This document shows positions 1-8,251 of a stretch of DNA of 64,000 nucleotides, piece after piece (within the stretch, counting starts at the first letter, position 1; every line of letters starts with the position of its first letter). The notes beneath the pieces were generated by a model. The model had not been told where the DNA came from and searched no databases. It was given only the letters and a program-made list of their open reading frames with translations. Made by a program: the position numbers and the translations under genes. Source of the DNA: Streptomyces spiramyceticus (GTDB taxonomy: Bacteria > Actinomycetota > Actinomycetes > Streptomycetales > Streptomycetaceae); assembly GCF_028807635.1 (NCBI RefSeq), contig NZ_JARBAX010000002.1:1736001-1800000 (forward strand), in the 5' to 3' direction.

Positions 1-1107
1 GTGGGAACCGCCACCGGACGAGGAAGTGGAGCCGCCGGTGGACGAGGAGCCGGAGCCCCCCGTGGAGGTGGAGCCGCCGGTGGAGGAGGTTCCGGAGCCG
101 CCGGTGGCGGTCCCGGACGCGGTGTTGAGTACGATCTCCGCCGTGTTGTTCGCCGGGTTTTTGTCGAAGAGTGTCTCGGTCTTGACGAATGAGGCCGTGC
201 CTGTCGCGCCCGGGATAACCTTGTCGATCTTCAGGCGGAAGCGGTAGGGCCAGGCGCTGCTCTCGCTCACCCAGCCCATGTGGTTCATGCACCTGTACTC
301 GCCCGCCTTGACCTTCTCGCACGGGCGCGGCGCCTCCGTCACGGTCGTACCGGCCGGAATGCGAACCTTGATCGTCAGCGCCCCGGTGCTCACGACCCGG
401 TTCATGTTGACCCAGGCCGGGCCCTTGTTGGTGAACTGGAACGAGGCGGTGATCGTCTCGCCGGCCTTGCCTTTCAGCTTGCCACCGGTCAGCGAGAAGT
501 CGGCCGTGTTGTCGGCGGTCACGAACGCGTGCGTCGACGCACTGCTGTAGTCCTGGTCGGAGCCCGCATCGGCCGCCTTCCGCTCGACCAGCTTGAGCTG
601 CGGCCCTGTGCCCTGTACCTCTTCGCCGGTCCCGTCGGGGTCCGACCAGCCCGGATACTCAAGGTGGACCGACACGCTCAGCCTCTCGTACAACGCCCTG
701 TCCTGGACGTTGAACTGCGGCGCCTTCTCGGGCACGTACACCACACCGGGCTCCAGTGCCTGTTCCACGGCGCAGATGGCGTCGTACCCGTCCGGCATCT
801 CGTCGTAGCCGCCGGACTCCGCATATGTGCAGTTGGAGTGCTGCTTGGCGAAGTCCAGCCCCGCCGAGCCGTGGAGGTACACCCAGACGCGCTCGGCCCG
901 CTCACTGCCTTTGTTCTTCAACGAGAGCGGTATTTCCGGTGTGCTGCCGGGCTTCACCCCTGTTGTCGGAGCGAGCTTCCCTACGGCCATGTCCGGCCCG
1001 GCCTCGTCCGCGAGGGCGGGGGCGGCCGCCAGCGCGACCAGGGCGGCGGCACCGGCCGCGCCGACTCCACCGCGCAGCGAGCGACGGCCGGCAAGGGCGT
1101 TCTTCAT
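1..1107 (-). CDS. Secreted protein with Gly/Ser/Thr-rich C-terminal tail, 3' end outside window
   Basis: The reading frame starts at ATG 1107 behind a GAGGGA-type ribosome site and stays open for 369 codons to the window edge, so the C-terminus is missing. Residues 1-33 form a signal peptide: a basic start (MKNALAGRRSLRGG), an Ala-rich core and an A-L-A cleavage site before DEAG. The middle (about 45-320) has no motif I recognise, but its alternating beta-type sequence and three Cys in the C-x-Y/C-x-N style suggest extracellular beta-sandwich repeats. From about residue 325 it becomes a low-complexity tail of GGS, TGGS and SSTGGS repeats, the usual wall-spanning linker before an LPXTG/LAXTG sortase signal or a C-terminal membrane anchor in Streptomyces. 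That anchor would lie beyond base 1. Function unknown; secretion is well supported, wall anchoring is inferred. Confidence 0.8.
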   Translation of the reverse strand, partial: MKNALAGRRSLRGGVGAAGAAALVALAAAPALADEAGPDMAVGKLAPTTGVKPGSTPEIPLSLKNKGSERAERVWVYLHGSAGLDFAKQHSNCTYAESGGYDEMPDGYDAICAVEQALEPGVVYVPEKAPQFNVQDRALYERLSVSVHLEYPGWSDPDGTGEEVQGTGPQLKLVERKAADAGSDQDYSSASTHAFVTADNTADFSLTGGKLKGKAGETITASFQFTNKGPAWVNMNRVVSTGALTIKVRIPAGTTVTEAPRPCEKVKAGEYRCMNHMGWVSESSAWPYRFRLKIDKVIPGATGTASFVKTETLFDKNPANNTAEIVLNTASGTATGGSGTSSTGGSTSTGGSGSSSTGGSTSSSGGGSH

Positions 1108-1361
1108 GGGGGTCCCTCTGTGTGACATGTAGGCGAACAAAAAGGCGTCTGCCGGAAAGCAGTTGCGAGAAGGCAGACCTCTGGCGAGACCGGAGGGTTG
1201 TACGGAAGATCACTCCGACTCGGGTGCCTTCTACGCCGACTGCACCGATGAGCCGGGTGGTCCGTGCCCGCTGGAGAAGAAGATCGCCAGCCTCCCGCCG
1301 CGGCAGGAGCCCGCTCTTGACCACCGAAGATCCCGGGCCGACGCGGCAACCCCCTTCGGTA

Positions 1362-1640
1362 TCGCTGCGACAAGGCCCTGGGCCGGTCACGCGGCGGGCT
1401 GAACTGCAAGATCCACTTGGTGGGAGAGGGGCGCTGCCGTCCCATTGCTTTCCTGATCACGCCAAGCGTGGGCCGACGCCCCGCAGCTGGTCCCCGTGCT
1501 GGAAGAGATCCGGGTCCCTCGGCTAGAAGGCGGGCGCCCGCGAACTCGGCCCGACCACCTTGGGGGGACAAGACGTACTCATCGCGCCGCAACCGGCTCT
1601 ACCTGCGGAGACGCTGCTCTGCGGTCAGTGTGCGCTCAGT
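1362..1640 (+). pseudogene. IS5-family DDE transposase fragment (middle part)
   Basis: Translating across several frames gives consecutive pieces typical of the IS5 catalytic core: CDKALGRSRGGLNCKIHL, GRCRPIAFLITP, ADAPQLVPVLEEIRVPR and GGDKTYSSRRNRLYLRRR. At least two frameshifts interrupt it and both ends of the gene are missing. It is a non-functional remnant. The opposite-strand piece of a related element lies at 1757-1921. Confidence 0.7.
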
Positions 1641-1654
1641 GTTGTTGATCGAGT

Positions 1655-1735
1655 GGAGGTGCGAGGTGGAGCGGGGAGGGAGGCGTCGAGGAGGAAGGCC
1701 TGGAGCTCCTTGAGATCTTCTGGCGTTTCGCGCAT
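1655..1735 (-). pseudogene. Possible N-terminal fragment of a pyridoxamine-phosphate-oxidase-like (PPOX) protein
   Basis: ATG 1735 opens a short peptide beginning MRETPEDLKELQAFLLDAS, which resembles the first residues of PPOX-class flavin/F420 proteins in actinobacteria. It is lost after about 27 codons. The match rests on one short motif, so it is weak. Confidence 0.25.
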
Positions 1736-1756
1736 CGGGTCACTGTAACCACGGCC

Positions 1757-1921
1757 ACCCCCATCCCCGGTCTCGAAAGCTCCCAACGCCTGCCCTTCTT
1801 GCCGGGCTTCGGCAGATGCGGCTTCAGCCGGGCCTATTCCTCATTCGTGAGATCCCGCCCCATGGCCATGCCAACGACTCAACTTTGAGGCGGTTACATG
1901 ATCCGTCGGACAGGCCCTACG
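1757..1921 (-). mobile_element. 5' end of an IS5-like element (left copy), with nonsense mutation
   Basis: Read on the minus strand from 1921 this starts with the IS terminus tagggcctgtccgacggatc, followed by a transposase start MGRDLTNEE-stop-ARLKPHLPKPGKKGRRW. The TAG at 1836-1834 sits where the right-hand copy encodes Trp (NEEWARLK). The first ~110 bases match 4146-4265 on the plus strand with few differences, so the two copies face each other. Only the 5' end of the element survives. Confidence 0.75.
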
Positions 1922-1968
1922 TCGTTTCTTTCGGATCAGGCGGGCGAGGCGTGATCGTAGGAGACGGT

Positions 1969-2343
1969 CTAAACGCCGTCGAAGCGGTCTTGGGCGGCTA
2001 GTACGTCATCGGCGTAGCGCGCGGCCCAGGCGCCCATCGCGCGGATCGGCCCTAGCAGCGCCGTCCCGGCCTCGGTGAGGGCGTAGTCCACCCTCGGCGG
2101 CGCCTGCGCGTACGCTCGGCGGTGGACCAGGCCGTTGAACTCCAGTCGGCGCAACGCGTCGTTGAGCACTTTCGGACTGATCCCGCCGATCCGGTCCCGC
2201 AGATCGCGCGGACGCATCGGCCCGCTCTCGCCGAGCACGAAGACGATCACGCTGTCCCAGCGGTTCGCGAGCACCTCGAAGGCCACGCGCGCCCGGCAGT
2301 CCGCAACGAAGTCATCGGCTTCGAAGTCCGTCTCAAGGTCCAT
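1969..2343 (-). CDS. HxlR-family transcriptional regulator
   Basis: 124-residue winged-helix protein from ATG 2343, which has an AGGA site 8 bases upstream; in-frame starts at 2352 and 2370 are possible but the latter lies inside the palindromic operator. HxlR signatures are clear: a Cys in the N-terminal helix (VADCRARVAFEVLANRWDS), the helix-turn-helix core (GPMRPRDLRDRIGGISPKVL) and the wing (LRRLEFNGLVHRRAY with PPRVDYALTEAG). Members sense redox or reactive electrophiles and usually control the divergent oxidoreductase. Here the divergent neighbour at 2443 is an NADP-binding oxidoreductase, and a near-perfect palindrome lies between the two starts. Autoregulation and control of that neighbour are inferred. 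Confidence 0.9.
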   Translation of the reverse strand: MDLETDFEADDFVADCRARVAFEVLANRWDSVIVFVLGESGPMRPRDLRDRIGGISPKVLNDALRRLEFNGLVHRRAYAQAPPRVDYALTEAGTALLGPIRAMGAWAARYADDVLAAQDRFDGV

Positions 2344-2362
2344 GGGAACCATCCTGCACGCC

Positions 2363-2388
2363 CGATGCATACCGATCGGTGTGCATCG
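2363..2388. promoter_or_regulatory. Palindromic candidate operator for the HxlR regulator
   Basis: A 26-base near-perfect palindrome: half-site CGATGCATACCGA reads against TCGGTGTGCATCG with a single mismatched pair. It lies 20 bases upstream of the regulator start and about 55 bases upstream of the divergent gene, as expected for a shared operator. Protein binding is inferred. Confidence 0.6.
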
Positions 2389-2442
2389 GCCCGCCTAGCG
2401 TCAAAGCCGGCAAACAAGACCGCAGTTGGACGGAGCACAAAC

Positions 2443-3108
2443 ATGCGCATAGGAATTCTCGGCACCGGCTCGATGGCCACCGCGCTCGGCGGCGCCTGGG
2501 TACGGGCCGGGCACGACGTACGGATCGGCGGGCGGGACGTCGCCGCTGCCGAGGAGACCGCCCGGCGGATCGGGGCCGCCGGCCACGGCACGCTCGCGGA
2601 GGCGGCGGCCCACGGCGAGGCCGTCCTGGCCGCCGTGCCCGCCGCCGCGGCACCAGAGGTAGTCAAGCGGCTGGCCGGCCCGCTCGCCGGGCGGATCCTG
2701 CTCGACTGCACGGTTCCCATGGCGCCCGACGACGACGGCCCGGCCCTGACCACGGCGGGCGGTGGATCCTCCCTCGCCGGGCAGCTCGCGCGATCCGCCC
2801 CGCAGGCCCACGTTGTCAAGGTCTTCGGGCTGGTCCACGAGAGCATCTGGACCCTGGACCGCCCGCGGTTCGAGGGGGCTCCTCTCGCGGTGCCCTTCTG
2901 CGCGGATGCCCCAGAGGCCGTACGGGTCACCTCCGCGCTCATCACCGGCATGGGCTGTACCCCGCTGGCCTGCGGCGGTCTCTCCCGGGCCGGACTGCTG
3001 GAGGCCACCGCCGTCTTCGCCATCGGCGTGTGGTGGTCGGGTGCCGAGGTCCGGCCCGCGTTCCCGTCCCCGGCCCTCGCTCCGGGCACGTCGGACAACG
3101 CCCCCTAG
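2443..3108 (+). CDS. NADPH-dependent F420 reductase-like oxidoreductase (COG2085)
   Basis: 221 residues from ATG 2443. The N-terminus is a Rossmann dinucleotide fold with the GxGxM signature MRIGILGTGSMATALGGAW and IGGRD at the end of beta-2, a pattern shared by F420:NADP oxidoreductases and related NAD(P)-binding proteins. LLDCTVPMAPDDDG and VVKVFGLVH match the second half of the fold in that family. It probably moves hydride between NADP(H) and F420 or another small substrate in the cytoplasm; the substrate is not visible. Divergent from an HxlR regulator, 99 bases away, with a palindrome between. No damage seen. Confidence 0.85.
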   Translation: MRIGILGTGSMATALGGAWVRAGHDVRIGGRDVAAAEETARRIGAAGHGTLAEAAAHGEAVLAAVPAAAAPEVVKRLAGPLAGRILLDCTVPMAPDDDGPALTTAGGGSSLAGQLARSAPQAHVVKVFGLVHESIWTLDRPRFEGAPLAVPFCADAPEAVRVTSALITGMGCTPLACGGLSRAGLLEATAVFAIGVWWSGAEVRPAFPSPALAPGTSDNAP

Positions 3109-3200
3109 GCCGTTGTGGTTGGAGCACCCGGTCGTCATCGCCCGACGCCCGCGCTCAACTCCCACCCACCGACAACTGGATGTCAGTGCCTTTTGGCACC

Positions 3201-3690
3201 ATGGCGATCACGAGTCACAACATCGACTACTCCACCGCCGACAAGGCCGACGTCCAGGCCTACCTGGGCAGCAACGGCAACCTCACGTCGGACCAGCGGC
3301 GCCGCCTCGACGGCATGCGTAAGGACGCCCTGGGCCCATCAGGACGATCTCGACCGCCAGGCGTCGACTGGGGCCTGTCCATCCCCGACGCCCTCGGTCA
3401 CCTCATAGACGGGCACACCGACTCGAACGCGGAGTGCGTGGGCAACGCCTACAACGCCGTCTTGATGCGGGCCATCAGGGGGTCTCCTGTTCGGGGGCAG
3501 GGAAAAGGGAGCTGGAGCGGGGCCGCTGGTTACGTACGCTTGGTGAGCGAGCGCGGCGGGGTGAGCGGCTCCGTGCGCAAGAGATCGGTCTCGGCAAGGA
3601 GTCCGAGCTGTCCGGCGGCGGCCGCCCGGGCGGAGAGGGCGATCGAGCGAGTGGATCCTGTGAAGCCGATCCGGATGTGGGAGAACTGGT
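3201..3690 (+). pseudogene. Hypothetical protein remnant, frameshifted
   Basis: ATG 3201 opens MAITSHNIDYSTADKADVQ..., a hydrophilic protein-like segment with good codon bias up to about 3335. The next bases read better one frame over (HQDDLDRQAST), then return to the first frame (DALGHLIDGHTDSNAE), suggesting two indels. After about 3480 the translation is Ser/Arg-rich and unconvincing. I do not recognise the family. A decayed gene is more likely than a complete one. Confidence 0.4.
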
Positions 3691-4005
3691 AGGCCGCCAG
3701 GAGCACTTCGTCCCGCACCGTCGTCGGGGCATGTGGGTCAGGTGGGCGATGGTCAGGACGAGTTCGGAGCCGCGAGCAGGGCTCGGCTCCCTTAAATCAC
3801 GATGATGCGAGCCGCCGAGCAGAAGGTGCAGCGCCACCAGTGACGGTGACAGTCGGGGTTATCACGGCGTGATAAGTCGCTGCTGCTGCGGCTCAGTGCG
3901 AGTGGTTCACGCCCGTGCCTGTCTTATGCCGGACAAGTGGCCGTCGTGGCTGCGAGCCTGCCGGGGGAGCGGTGACACCCGCGGCCGGGCACCTGCTGGC
4001 AGACC
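3691..4005. other. Non-coding or unresolved stretch
   Basis: No convincing gene. A 62-codon minus-strand frame from 3718 (MRDEVLLAAYQFSHIRIGF...) overlaps the start of this stretch and has plausible composition, but it has no recognisable family. The tail of this stretch contains only short frames. Confidence 0.4.
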
Positions 4006-4050
4006 GCTGGGCCCGCGTACGTGCGAAAGTGCCGCGGGCCCAGCTTTCTT
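4006..4050 (+). terminator. Rho-independent terminator-like hairpin
   Basis: A perfect 12-base stem, gctgggcccgcg paired with cgcgggcccagc, encloses a 15-base loop and is followed directly by a T-rich run (tttctt). The T-run on the plus side suggests it ends rightward transcription; the gene it serves is not clear. Confidence 0.6.
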
Positions 4051-4145
4051 ACGCCTGCCCGTCCTGTCAGGAGGCCCACTCACCGTACGAACTCGGAGTA
4101 CAGAAGGCGACCTGAACAGGGCAGAAGGGGCAGTGAGTCCGGCTA

Positions 4146-4290
4146 GGGCCTGTCCGACGGATCATGCAACCGCCTCAAGGTTGAGTCGCTGGCATGGCCA
4201 TGGGAGCGAGATTTCACGAATGAGGAATGGGCCCGGCTGAAGTCGCATCTGCCGACCGTCGCGGAGGAGCAGTCGGAGACTGTGCCAGCT
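4146..4290 (+). mobile_element. 5' end of an IS5-like element (right copy)
   Basis: Starts with the terminus agggcctgtccgacggatca and encodes ERDFTNEEWARLKSHLPTV, the N-terminus of an IS5-family transposase, one frame off its likely ATG. It is homologous to the inverted copy ending at 1921; coding similarity stops at about 4270, just before the flippase gene. Confidence 0.7.
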
Positions 4291-4329
4291 GATTTCAGCG
4301 CGGTGATCTTCTCGGCATAGGTTGGCGCC

Positions 4330-6021
4330 ATGGTGGAGGGGGCGAAGACCGCGATGAGTTCTCAGCCGACGGACGAGCAAAGCGGCGGGCGACATGCGGC
4401 CCGCAGCCAGAAGGCTGTTATCGGGGGATTGGCTCGTTCGTCTCTGCTGATGGCGCTGGGCACAGTGGTGTCGCGGGCGACAGGTCTGATCCGTCAGGTA
4501 CTTCAGGCAGCAGCCTTGGGCACAGGGCTGCTGGCCAGCACGTACAACACGGCGAACACCGTGCCGACGAGTCTGTACACGCTGCTGATCGGTGGGGCTC
4601 TCAACGCGGTGCTGGTACCCCAACTGGTGCGGGCCCGAGCGACACAGCCCGACGAAGGACGCGCCTACGAGCAGCGCCTGGTGACACTCGTGCTGTGTGT
4701 CCTTGGCGTGGGCACGGCACTGGCGGTGTGGGCGGCCCCGCAGATCGTGAGCCTCTACATGCGCGACACCCCCGACAGCCACGAAGCGTTCGAGCTGACC
4801 GTGGTGTTCGCCCGCTTCCTGCTGCCGCAGATCTTCTTCTACGGTCTGTTCAGCATCCTGGGCCAAGTGCTCAACGCCCGCGAGCAGTTCGGCGCGATGA
4901 TGTGGACGCCCGTACTGAACAACGTCGTACTGATCGGCATGTTCGGCGCCTACCTGGGACTGATGACGATCCCCGAACGGGTGGAGGACATCACCACCAC
5001 GCAGGTGCAGCTCCTGGGCATCGGCACCACAGCCGGAATCGCGCTGCAGGCCCTTGCGCTCATTCCCTTCGTACGTGCCGCCGGTTTCCGCTTCCACCCC
5101 AGGTTCGACTGGCGGGGAACCGGCCTGGGCAAGAGCGTGCACGCCGCGAAATGGACCCTGCTGTTCGTCCTGGCCAACCAGGTCGCCCTCATCGTGATCA
5201 CCAACTACGCAAATGCCGCCGACCAGGAACTGCCGCAGGCCGGCGCCGGCTACTCGGCCTACACCTACGCGCAGACCATCTGGATGCTGCCGCAGTCGAT
5301 CGTCACCGTCTCCCTGGTGACCGCGCTGCTGCCGCGCATGAGCAAGGCAGCCGCGGAAGGCCGCATACCGGATCTGCGCGCCGACCTGTCGCAGGCCCTG
5401 CGCCTCACCGGCGTCGTCATCGTGCCCGTCGGCTTCCTCTTCCTCATACTCGGGCCGCAGATCTCGACGCTGCTGTTCGCCCACGGGGCGGCCGACGCCG
5501 CAACGGCCCAGCCTCTTGGCCACATGCTGCAGGCCTTCGGGCTCGGGCTGATCCCCTTCTCCGCCCAGTACCTGCTCCTGCGCGGCTTCTATGCCTTCGA
5601 GGACACCCGCACCCCGTTCTTCATGGCCGCCTGGATCGCCGTGGTGAACATCGCGCTGGCCACCGCCTGCCACCTGCTGCTGCCCACCCGCTGGGCGGTG
5701 ACCGGCATGGCAGCCGCCTACACACTTTCCTATGCGGCAGGCCTCGCCCTGACCTCGTGGCTGCTGCGAAAGAAGCTCGGCGGCCGCATCGACGCCGACG
5801 GAACACTGCGCCGCACCTACGCGAAACTGATGCTCGCTGCCACGGTGGCGGGGGCCTTGGGCTGGGCAGCCGCTCAAGCCTGTGCCGGTGTACCGGTCGC
5901 GGGAATCTGGGGCACGGCGCTCGCCTTGACCGCAGGGACAGTTGCCATGGGACTGGGATACCTGGGGACGGCACGACTGCTGAAGATCAGCGAGTTGCGG
6001 AGCCTTTCCGGCTTGAGGTGA
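4330..6021 (+). CDS. murJ: MurJ/MviN-type lipid II flippase
   Basis: 563 residues from ATG 4330, or 555 from ATG 4354, which lies behind a GGAGGGGG run. About 14 hydrophobic helices fill residues 30-550. Motifs of the MOP-superfamily MurJ group are present: the helix-1 motif SRATGLIRQ with the conserved Arg, YNTANTVPTSLYTLLIGGALN, an RFLLPQIFFYG segment, LNAREQFGAMMWTPVLNN and LLLRGFYAFEDTRTP in the second half. MurJ flips lipid-linked peptidoglycan precursor across the membrane. Actinobacterial MviN homologues that carry a long cytoplasmic kinase-like extension are larger; this one has only the transport core, so it may be a second paralogue or move another polyprenyl-linked glycan. It stands alone, with an IS5 remnant just upstream. 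Confidence 0.9.
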   Translation: MVEGAKTAMSSQPTDEQSGGRHAARSQKAVIGGLARSSLLMALGTVVSRATGLIRQVLQAAALGTGLLASTYNTANTVPTSLYTLLIGGALNAVLVPQLVRARATQPDEGRAYEQRLVTLVLCVLGVGTALAVWAAPQIVSLYMRDTPDSHEAFELTVVFARFLLPQIFFYGLFSILGQVLNAREQFGAMMWTPVLNNVVLIGMFGAYLGLMTIPERVEDITTTQVQLLGIGTTAGIALQALALIPFVRAAGFRFHPRFDWRGTGLGKSVHAAKWTLLFVLANQVALIVITNYANAADQELPQAGAGYSAYTYAQTIWMLPQSIVTVSLVTALLPRMSKAAAEGRIPDLRADLSQALRLTGVVIVPVGFLFLILGPQISTLLFAHGAADAATAQPLGHMLQAFGLGLIPFSAQYLLLRGFYAFEDTRTPFFMAAWIAVVNIALATACHLLLPTRWAVTGMAAAYTLSYAAGLALTSWLLRKKLGGRIDADGTLRRTYAKLMLAATVAGALGWAAAQACAGVPVAGIWGTALALTAGTVAMGLGYLGTARLLKISELRSLSGLR

Positions 6022-6065
6022 CGGCGTCGGCCCCGATGACGGAGGCTTGGCATGGTGATCACTTC

Positions 6066-6293
6066 TCAGTTCCTGATCCGGATCGACGGGTTGGAGACGC
6101 GGGCCGGGCACGCTGATTGGACAGCGGTGAGCGCGATGAAGGCGTGGTCAGTGTCCAGTTCGCCAGGAGTGAGGCCTGCGGGTGTGCCGATGATGGCCTG
6201 GCGATCGGCCAGGGCCGTCAGAGCGTCACGGTCGCCTTCGAGTACTTCGCGTTCATCGCCGGTGAGGTCGAGATCCTCGGGCAACTGCTGCAC
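6066..6293 (-). CDS. Small acidic hypothetical protein
   Basis: 75 residues from GTG 6293, with a GAGG ribosome site 8 bases upstream. The first 40 residues are acidic and helical (MQQLPEDLDLTGDEREVLEGDR) and the third codon positions are GC-rich enough for a real gene. No family recognised. It converges on the flippase gene, 44 bases beyond its stop. Confidence 0.45.
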   Translation of the reverse strand: MQQLPEDLDLTGDEREVLEGDRDALTALADRQAIIGTPAGLTPGELDTDHAFIALTAVQSACPARVSNPSIRIRN

Positions 6294-6396
6294 ACCGTTC
6301 TGACCTCAAGGAGACAGCCAGCGCTGGAAAGCCGCCTGGATAGGCCGACCGAGTTGCCACTTGAGCTGGGGGAATCTCGCACTCGGTCACACGAGT

Positions 6397-6442
6397 GTGG
6401 TCGGGTAGCCAGCCACGTTGCCGTGACCGGCTACCCGACCAC
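6397..6442. terminator. Long perfect inverted repeat, possible bidirectional terminator
   Basis: A 14-base perfect stem (gtggtcgggtagcc / ggctacccgaccac) around an 18-base loop. No T-run follows, but such stems are common terminators in Streptomyces. It could also be a small-element terminal repeat. Confidence 0.45.
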
Positions 6443-6753
6443 AGCAAGGCCGCTGTCACCCGAACGCCACACTCAACCACCCAGGCGCATGCCGCAGCCA
6501 TCCAGCCGGGCGCCGGCCACTTCCCATAGGGTTTCGTAGACAAGCGCTGACTTGGCGCTGTTCCTTGCTACGCCAGCCCATCTCGCCGGCGTAGACCAGG
6601 CCCTGCTGGACGGCTTCCGTGTTTTCGCGGAGATATCCCGCCGCCTCCGGCAGGCTGTGCGAATCGCCGCGAAGATTGTCTTCAGCACCGACCCGCTTCC
6701 CAAGGATTTCTGCCGTCAAGTCTCCTGGGCGGCCGAAACGTAGGCTGCCGGCC

Positions 6754-7317
6754 ATGGCACGATTCGATCAGGTCAAGGCAGCCTTCTGGGGCGTCGGCGA
6801 TTACGGCGTGCAGCTGCCCTTGACTGAGGAGATGGTCCAGGAGGCCGAGCGCGAGCTCGGCGTGACTCTGCCCTCCGCCTTGCTCGACCTTCTACGGGTA
6901 CAGAACGGCGGCAGCGTGGCAGCTGAACGCAACGTGTTCCCCACCAGCCAACCGACTTCGTGGAGCGAAGACCACGGTCCCTTCTCCGACTTGATGGGCA
7001 TCGGCCGACGCGAACGGATGTCCTCGTTGCTCGACACCCCGTACTTGGTCGAGGAGTGGGAGCTGCCCTCGCCAATCGTGCTGCTCTCCGGCGATGGGCA
7101 CTACTGGGTCGGGCTCGACTACCGCGCTTGCGGCAGGAGCGGCGAGCCCTCGGTCACCTGGTTCGATCCAGAACTCAGCACGGAGCTCGCACTGGCCGGT
7201 GACTTCCGATCGTTCATCGAAGGGCTGACCCGGGGCAGCCTTTCGGCAACGACCCTGGCAGTAACCCCGTATCGGAGTGATGATCTCGCCGGCTTCTGGC
7301 TCAGGAAGCGGTCATGA
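6754..7317 (+). CDS. SMI1/KNR4 family protein
   Basis: 187 residues from ATG 6754. The SMI1/KNR4 (SUKH) fold is shown by the N-terminal signature EEMVQEAERELGVTLPSALLDLLRVQNGG, the central acidic and aromatic strands (LLSGDGHYWVGLDYRACG) and the C-terminal motif VTWFDPELSTELALAGDFRSFIEGL. In bacteria many members are immunity proteins for contact-dependent or Rhs toxins, often scattered as orphan immunity genes. No toxin lies next to it; the polymorphic toxin at 30342 is 23 kb away with its own candidate immunity gene. An orphan immunity role is possible but not shown. Confidence 0.85.
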   Translation: MARFDQVKAAFWGVGDYGVQLPLTEEMVQEAERELGVTLPSALLDLLRVQNGGSVAAERNVFPTSQPTSWSEDHGPFSDLMGIGRRERMSSLLDTPYLVEEWELPSPIVLLSGDGHYWVGLDYRACGRSGEPSVTWFDPELSTELALAGDFRSFIEGLTRGSLSATTLAVTPYRSDDLAGFWLRKRS

Positions 7318-7478
7318 GATCGCTCCCTTGAGCACGCGGGGCAGATGGACATGGAAGTGATCGACCTCGACCTGGTGGCCGCGGTCGCGAAGTGCTCAGG
7401 CGAGGAGTTCGTAAGTCCGCTGGCCCTTCTCCGGACTACGCGTCTCTTGGCTACGAGCAGCTGCGTAAGATCGCAAAA

Positions 7479-8042
7479 ATGATCTCCACGACCTACCTGG
7501 CGCAAGGGTCGCGCGTGGCCATTCGCCACGTCTGTCGCCAGGACTACGAGGAGCTCACAGCCCTGGCGCAGGACAGTGCCGAGATGCTCCGCCGGTGGCT
7601 AGGGGACCGAGAGTCCACTCCCGAAGCCTTCGAGAGCTACGTCATGCGGTTAGAGCAGCCCACTCATGAAGGCTTCGTCATCTGCTTGCTGGACACCGAC
7701 GTGATCGTTGGCGGCGTCAACATCAACAACATCGTTCGGGACACAATCCAGAGCGGAACCGTTGGCTATACCGCCTACGCGTCCACTACCGGTCGCGGTT
7801 ATATGACCGAGGGCTTGCGGCTCGTCATACAGCACGCCTTCGGCGGGCTTGAGTTGCATCGGTTCGAGGCGAACATCCAACCGGAGAACACACCGTCGTT
7901 GAATCTCGTCAAGCGCCTCGGCTGGCGGCGGGAGGGCTACTCAACGAACTTCCGGTTCATCAATGGTGCCTGGAGGGATCATGAGCGCTGGGCCATCACC
8001 CTCGAGATGGCCCAAGCCAGGAAGCGGCAAGAGGTGAGTTGA
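7479..8042 (+). CDS. GNAT family N-acetyltransferase (RimJ/RimL-like)
   Basis: 187 residues from ATG 7479; the frame is open upstream to a weak start at 7392 but homology-like sequence begins near VAIRHVCRQDYEEL. The acetyl-CoA loop is ASTTGRGYMTEGLRLVIQHAF (about 105-125) and the C-terminal strand-helix LELHRFEANIQPENTPSLNLVKRLGWRREGY is typical of ribosomal-protein-alanine acetyltransferases and their relatives that modify small molecules or toxins. Substrate unknown. It follows the SMI1/KNR4 gene by about 160 bases on the same strand. That gap carries a short open peptide (MDMEVIDLDLVAAVAKCSGE) of unknown origin. Confidence 0.85.
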   Translation: MISTTYLAQGSRVAIRHVCRQDYEELTALAQDSAEMLRRWLGDRESTPEAFESYVMRLEQPTHEGFVICLLDTDVIVGGVNINNIVRDTIQSGTVGYTAYASTTGRGYMTEGLRLVIQHAFGGLELHRFEANIQPENTPSLNLVKRLGWRREGYSTNFRFINGAWRDHERWAITLEMAQARKRQEVS

Positions 8043-8251
8043 TCCCCGCGCTCTGGTGACCTGGATCACGACTCGCTCCGAGTGAGATCGGGCGTATCGG
8101 ATACCAGGTCGGGTTCTCCTGAACTTTCTGGCGGAAGTAGGGGTGCGGTGTCGCCGGGGGCACGCGCAGGCCGACCAGCACACGTGCGGATGAACCACGA
8201 AGGTGTGTTGAGGATCCAGGGCGTCGTCATCGGCACCGGGTTGTCTCGCAA

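Noticed and set aside
4162..6111. A 649-codon open frame antisense to the flippase gene
   Set aside because: It is the complement of a GC-rich real gene, with Gln/Arg/Gly-rich composition and no motif; the plus-strand MurJ homology explains the region.
6456..6755. Minus-strand 99-codon frame (DLTAEILGKRVGAEDNLRGD...)
   Set aside because: Some protein-like composition but no family, and competing frames in both directions; not reliable enough to annotate.
7320..7478. Short peptide MDMEVIDLDLVAAVAKCSGE as a gene between SMI1 and GNAT
   Set aside because: No ribosome site, very short, and the tail drifts; possibly a relic of a toxin C-terminus but not supportable.
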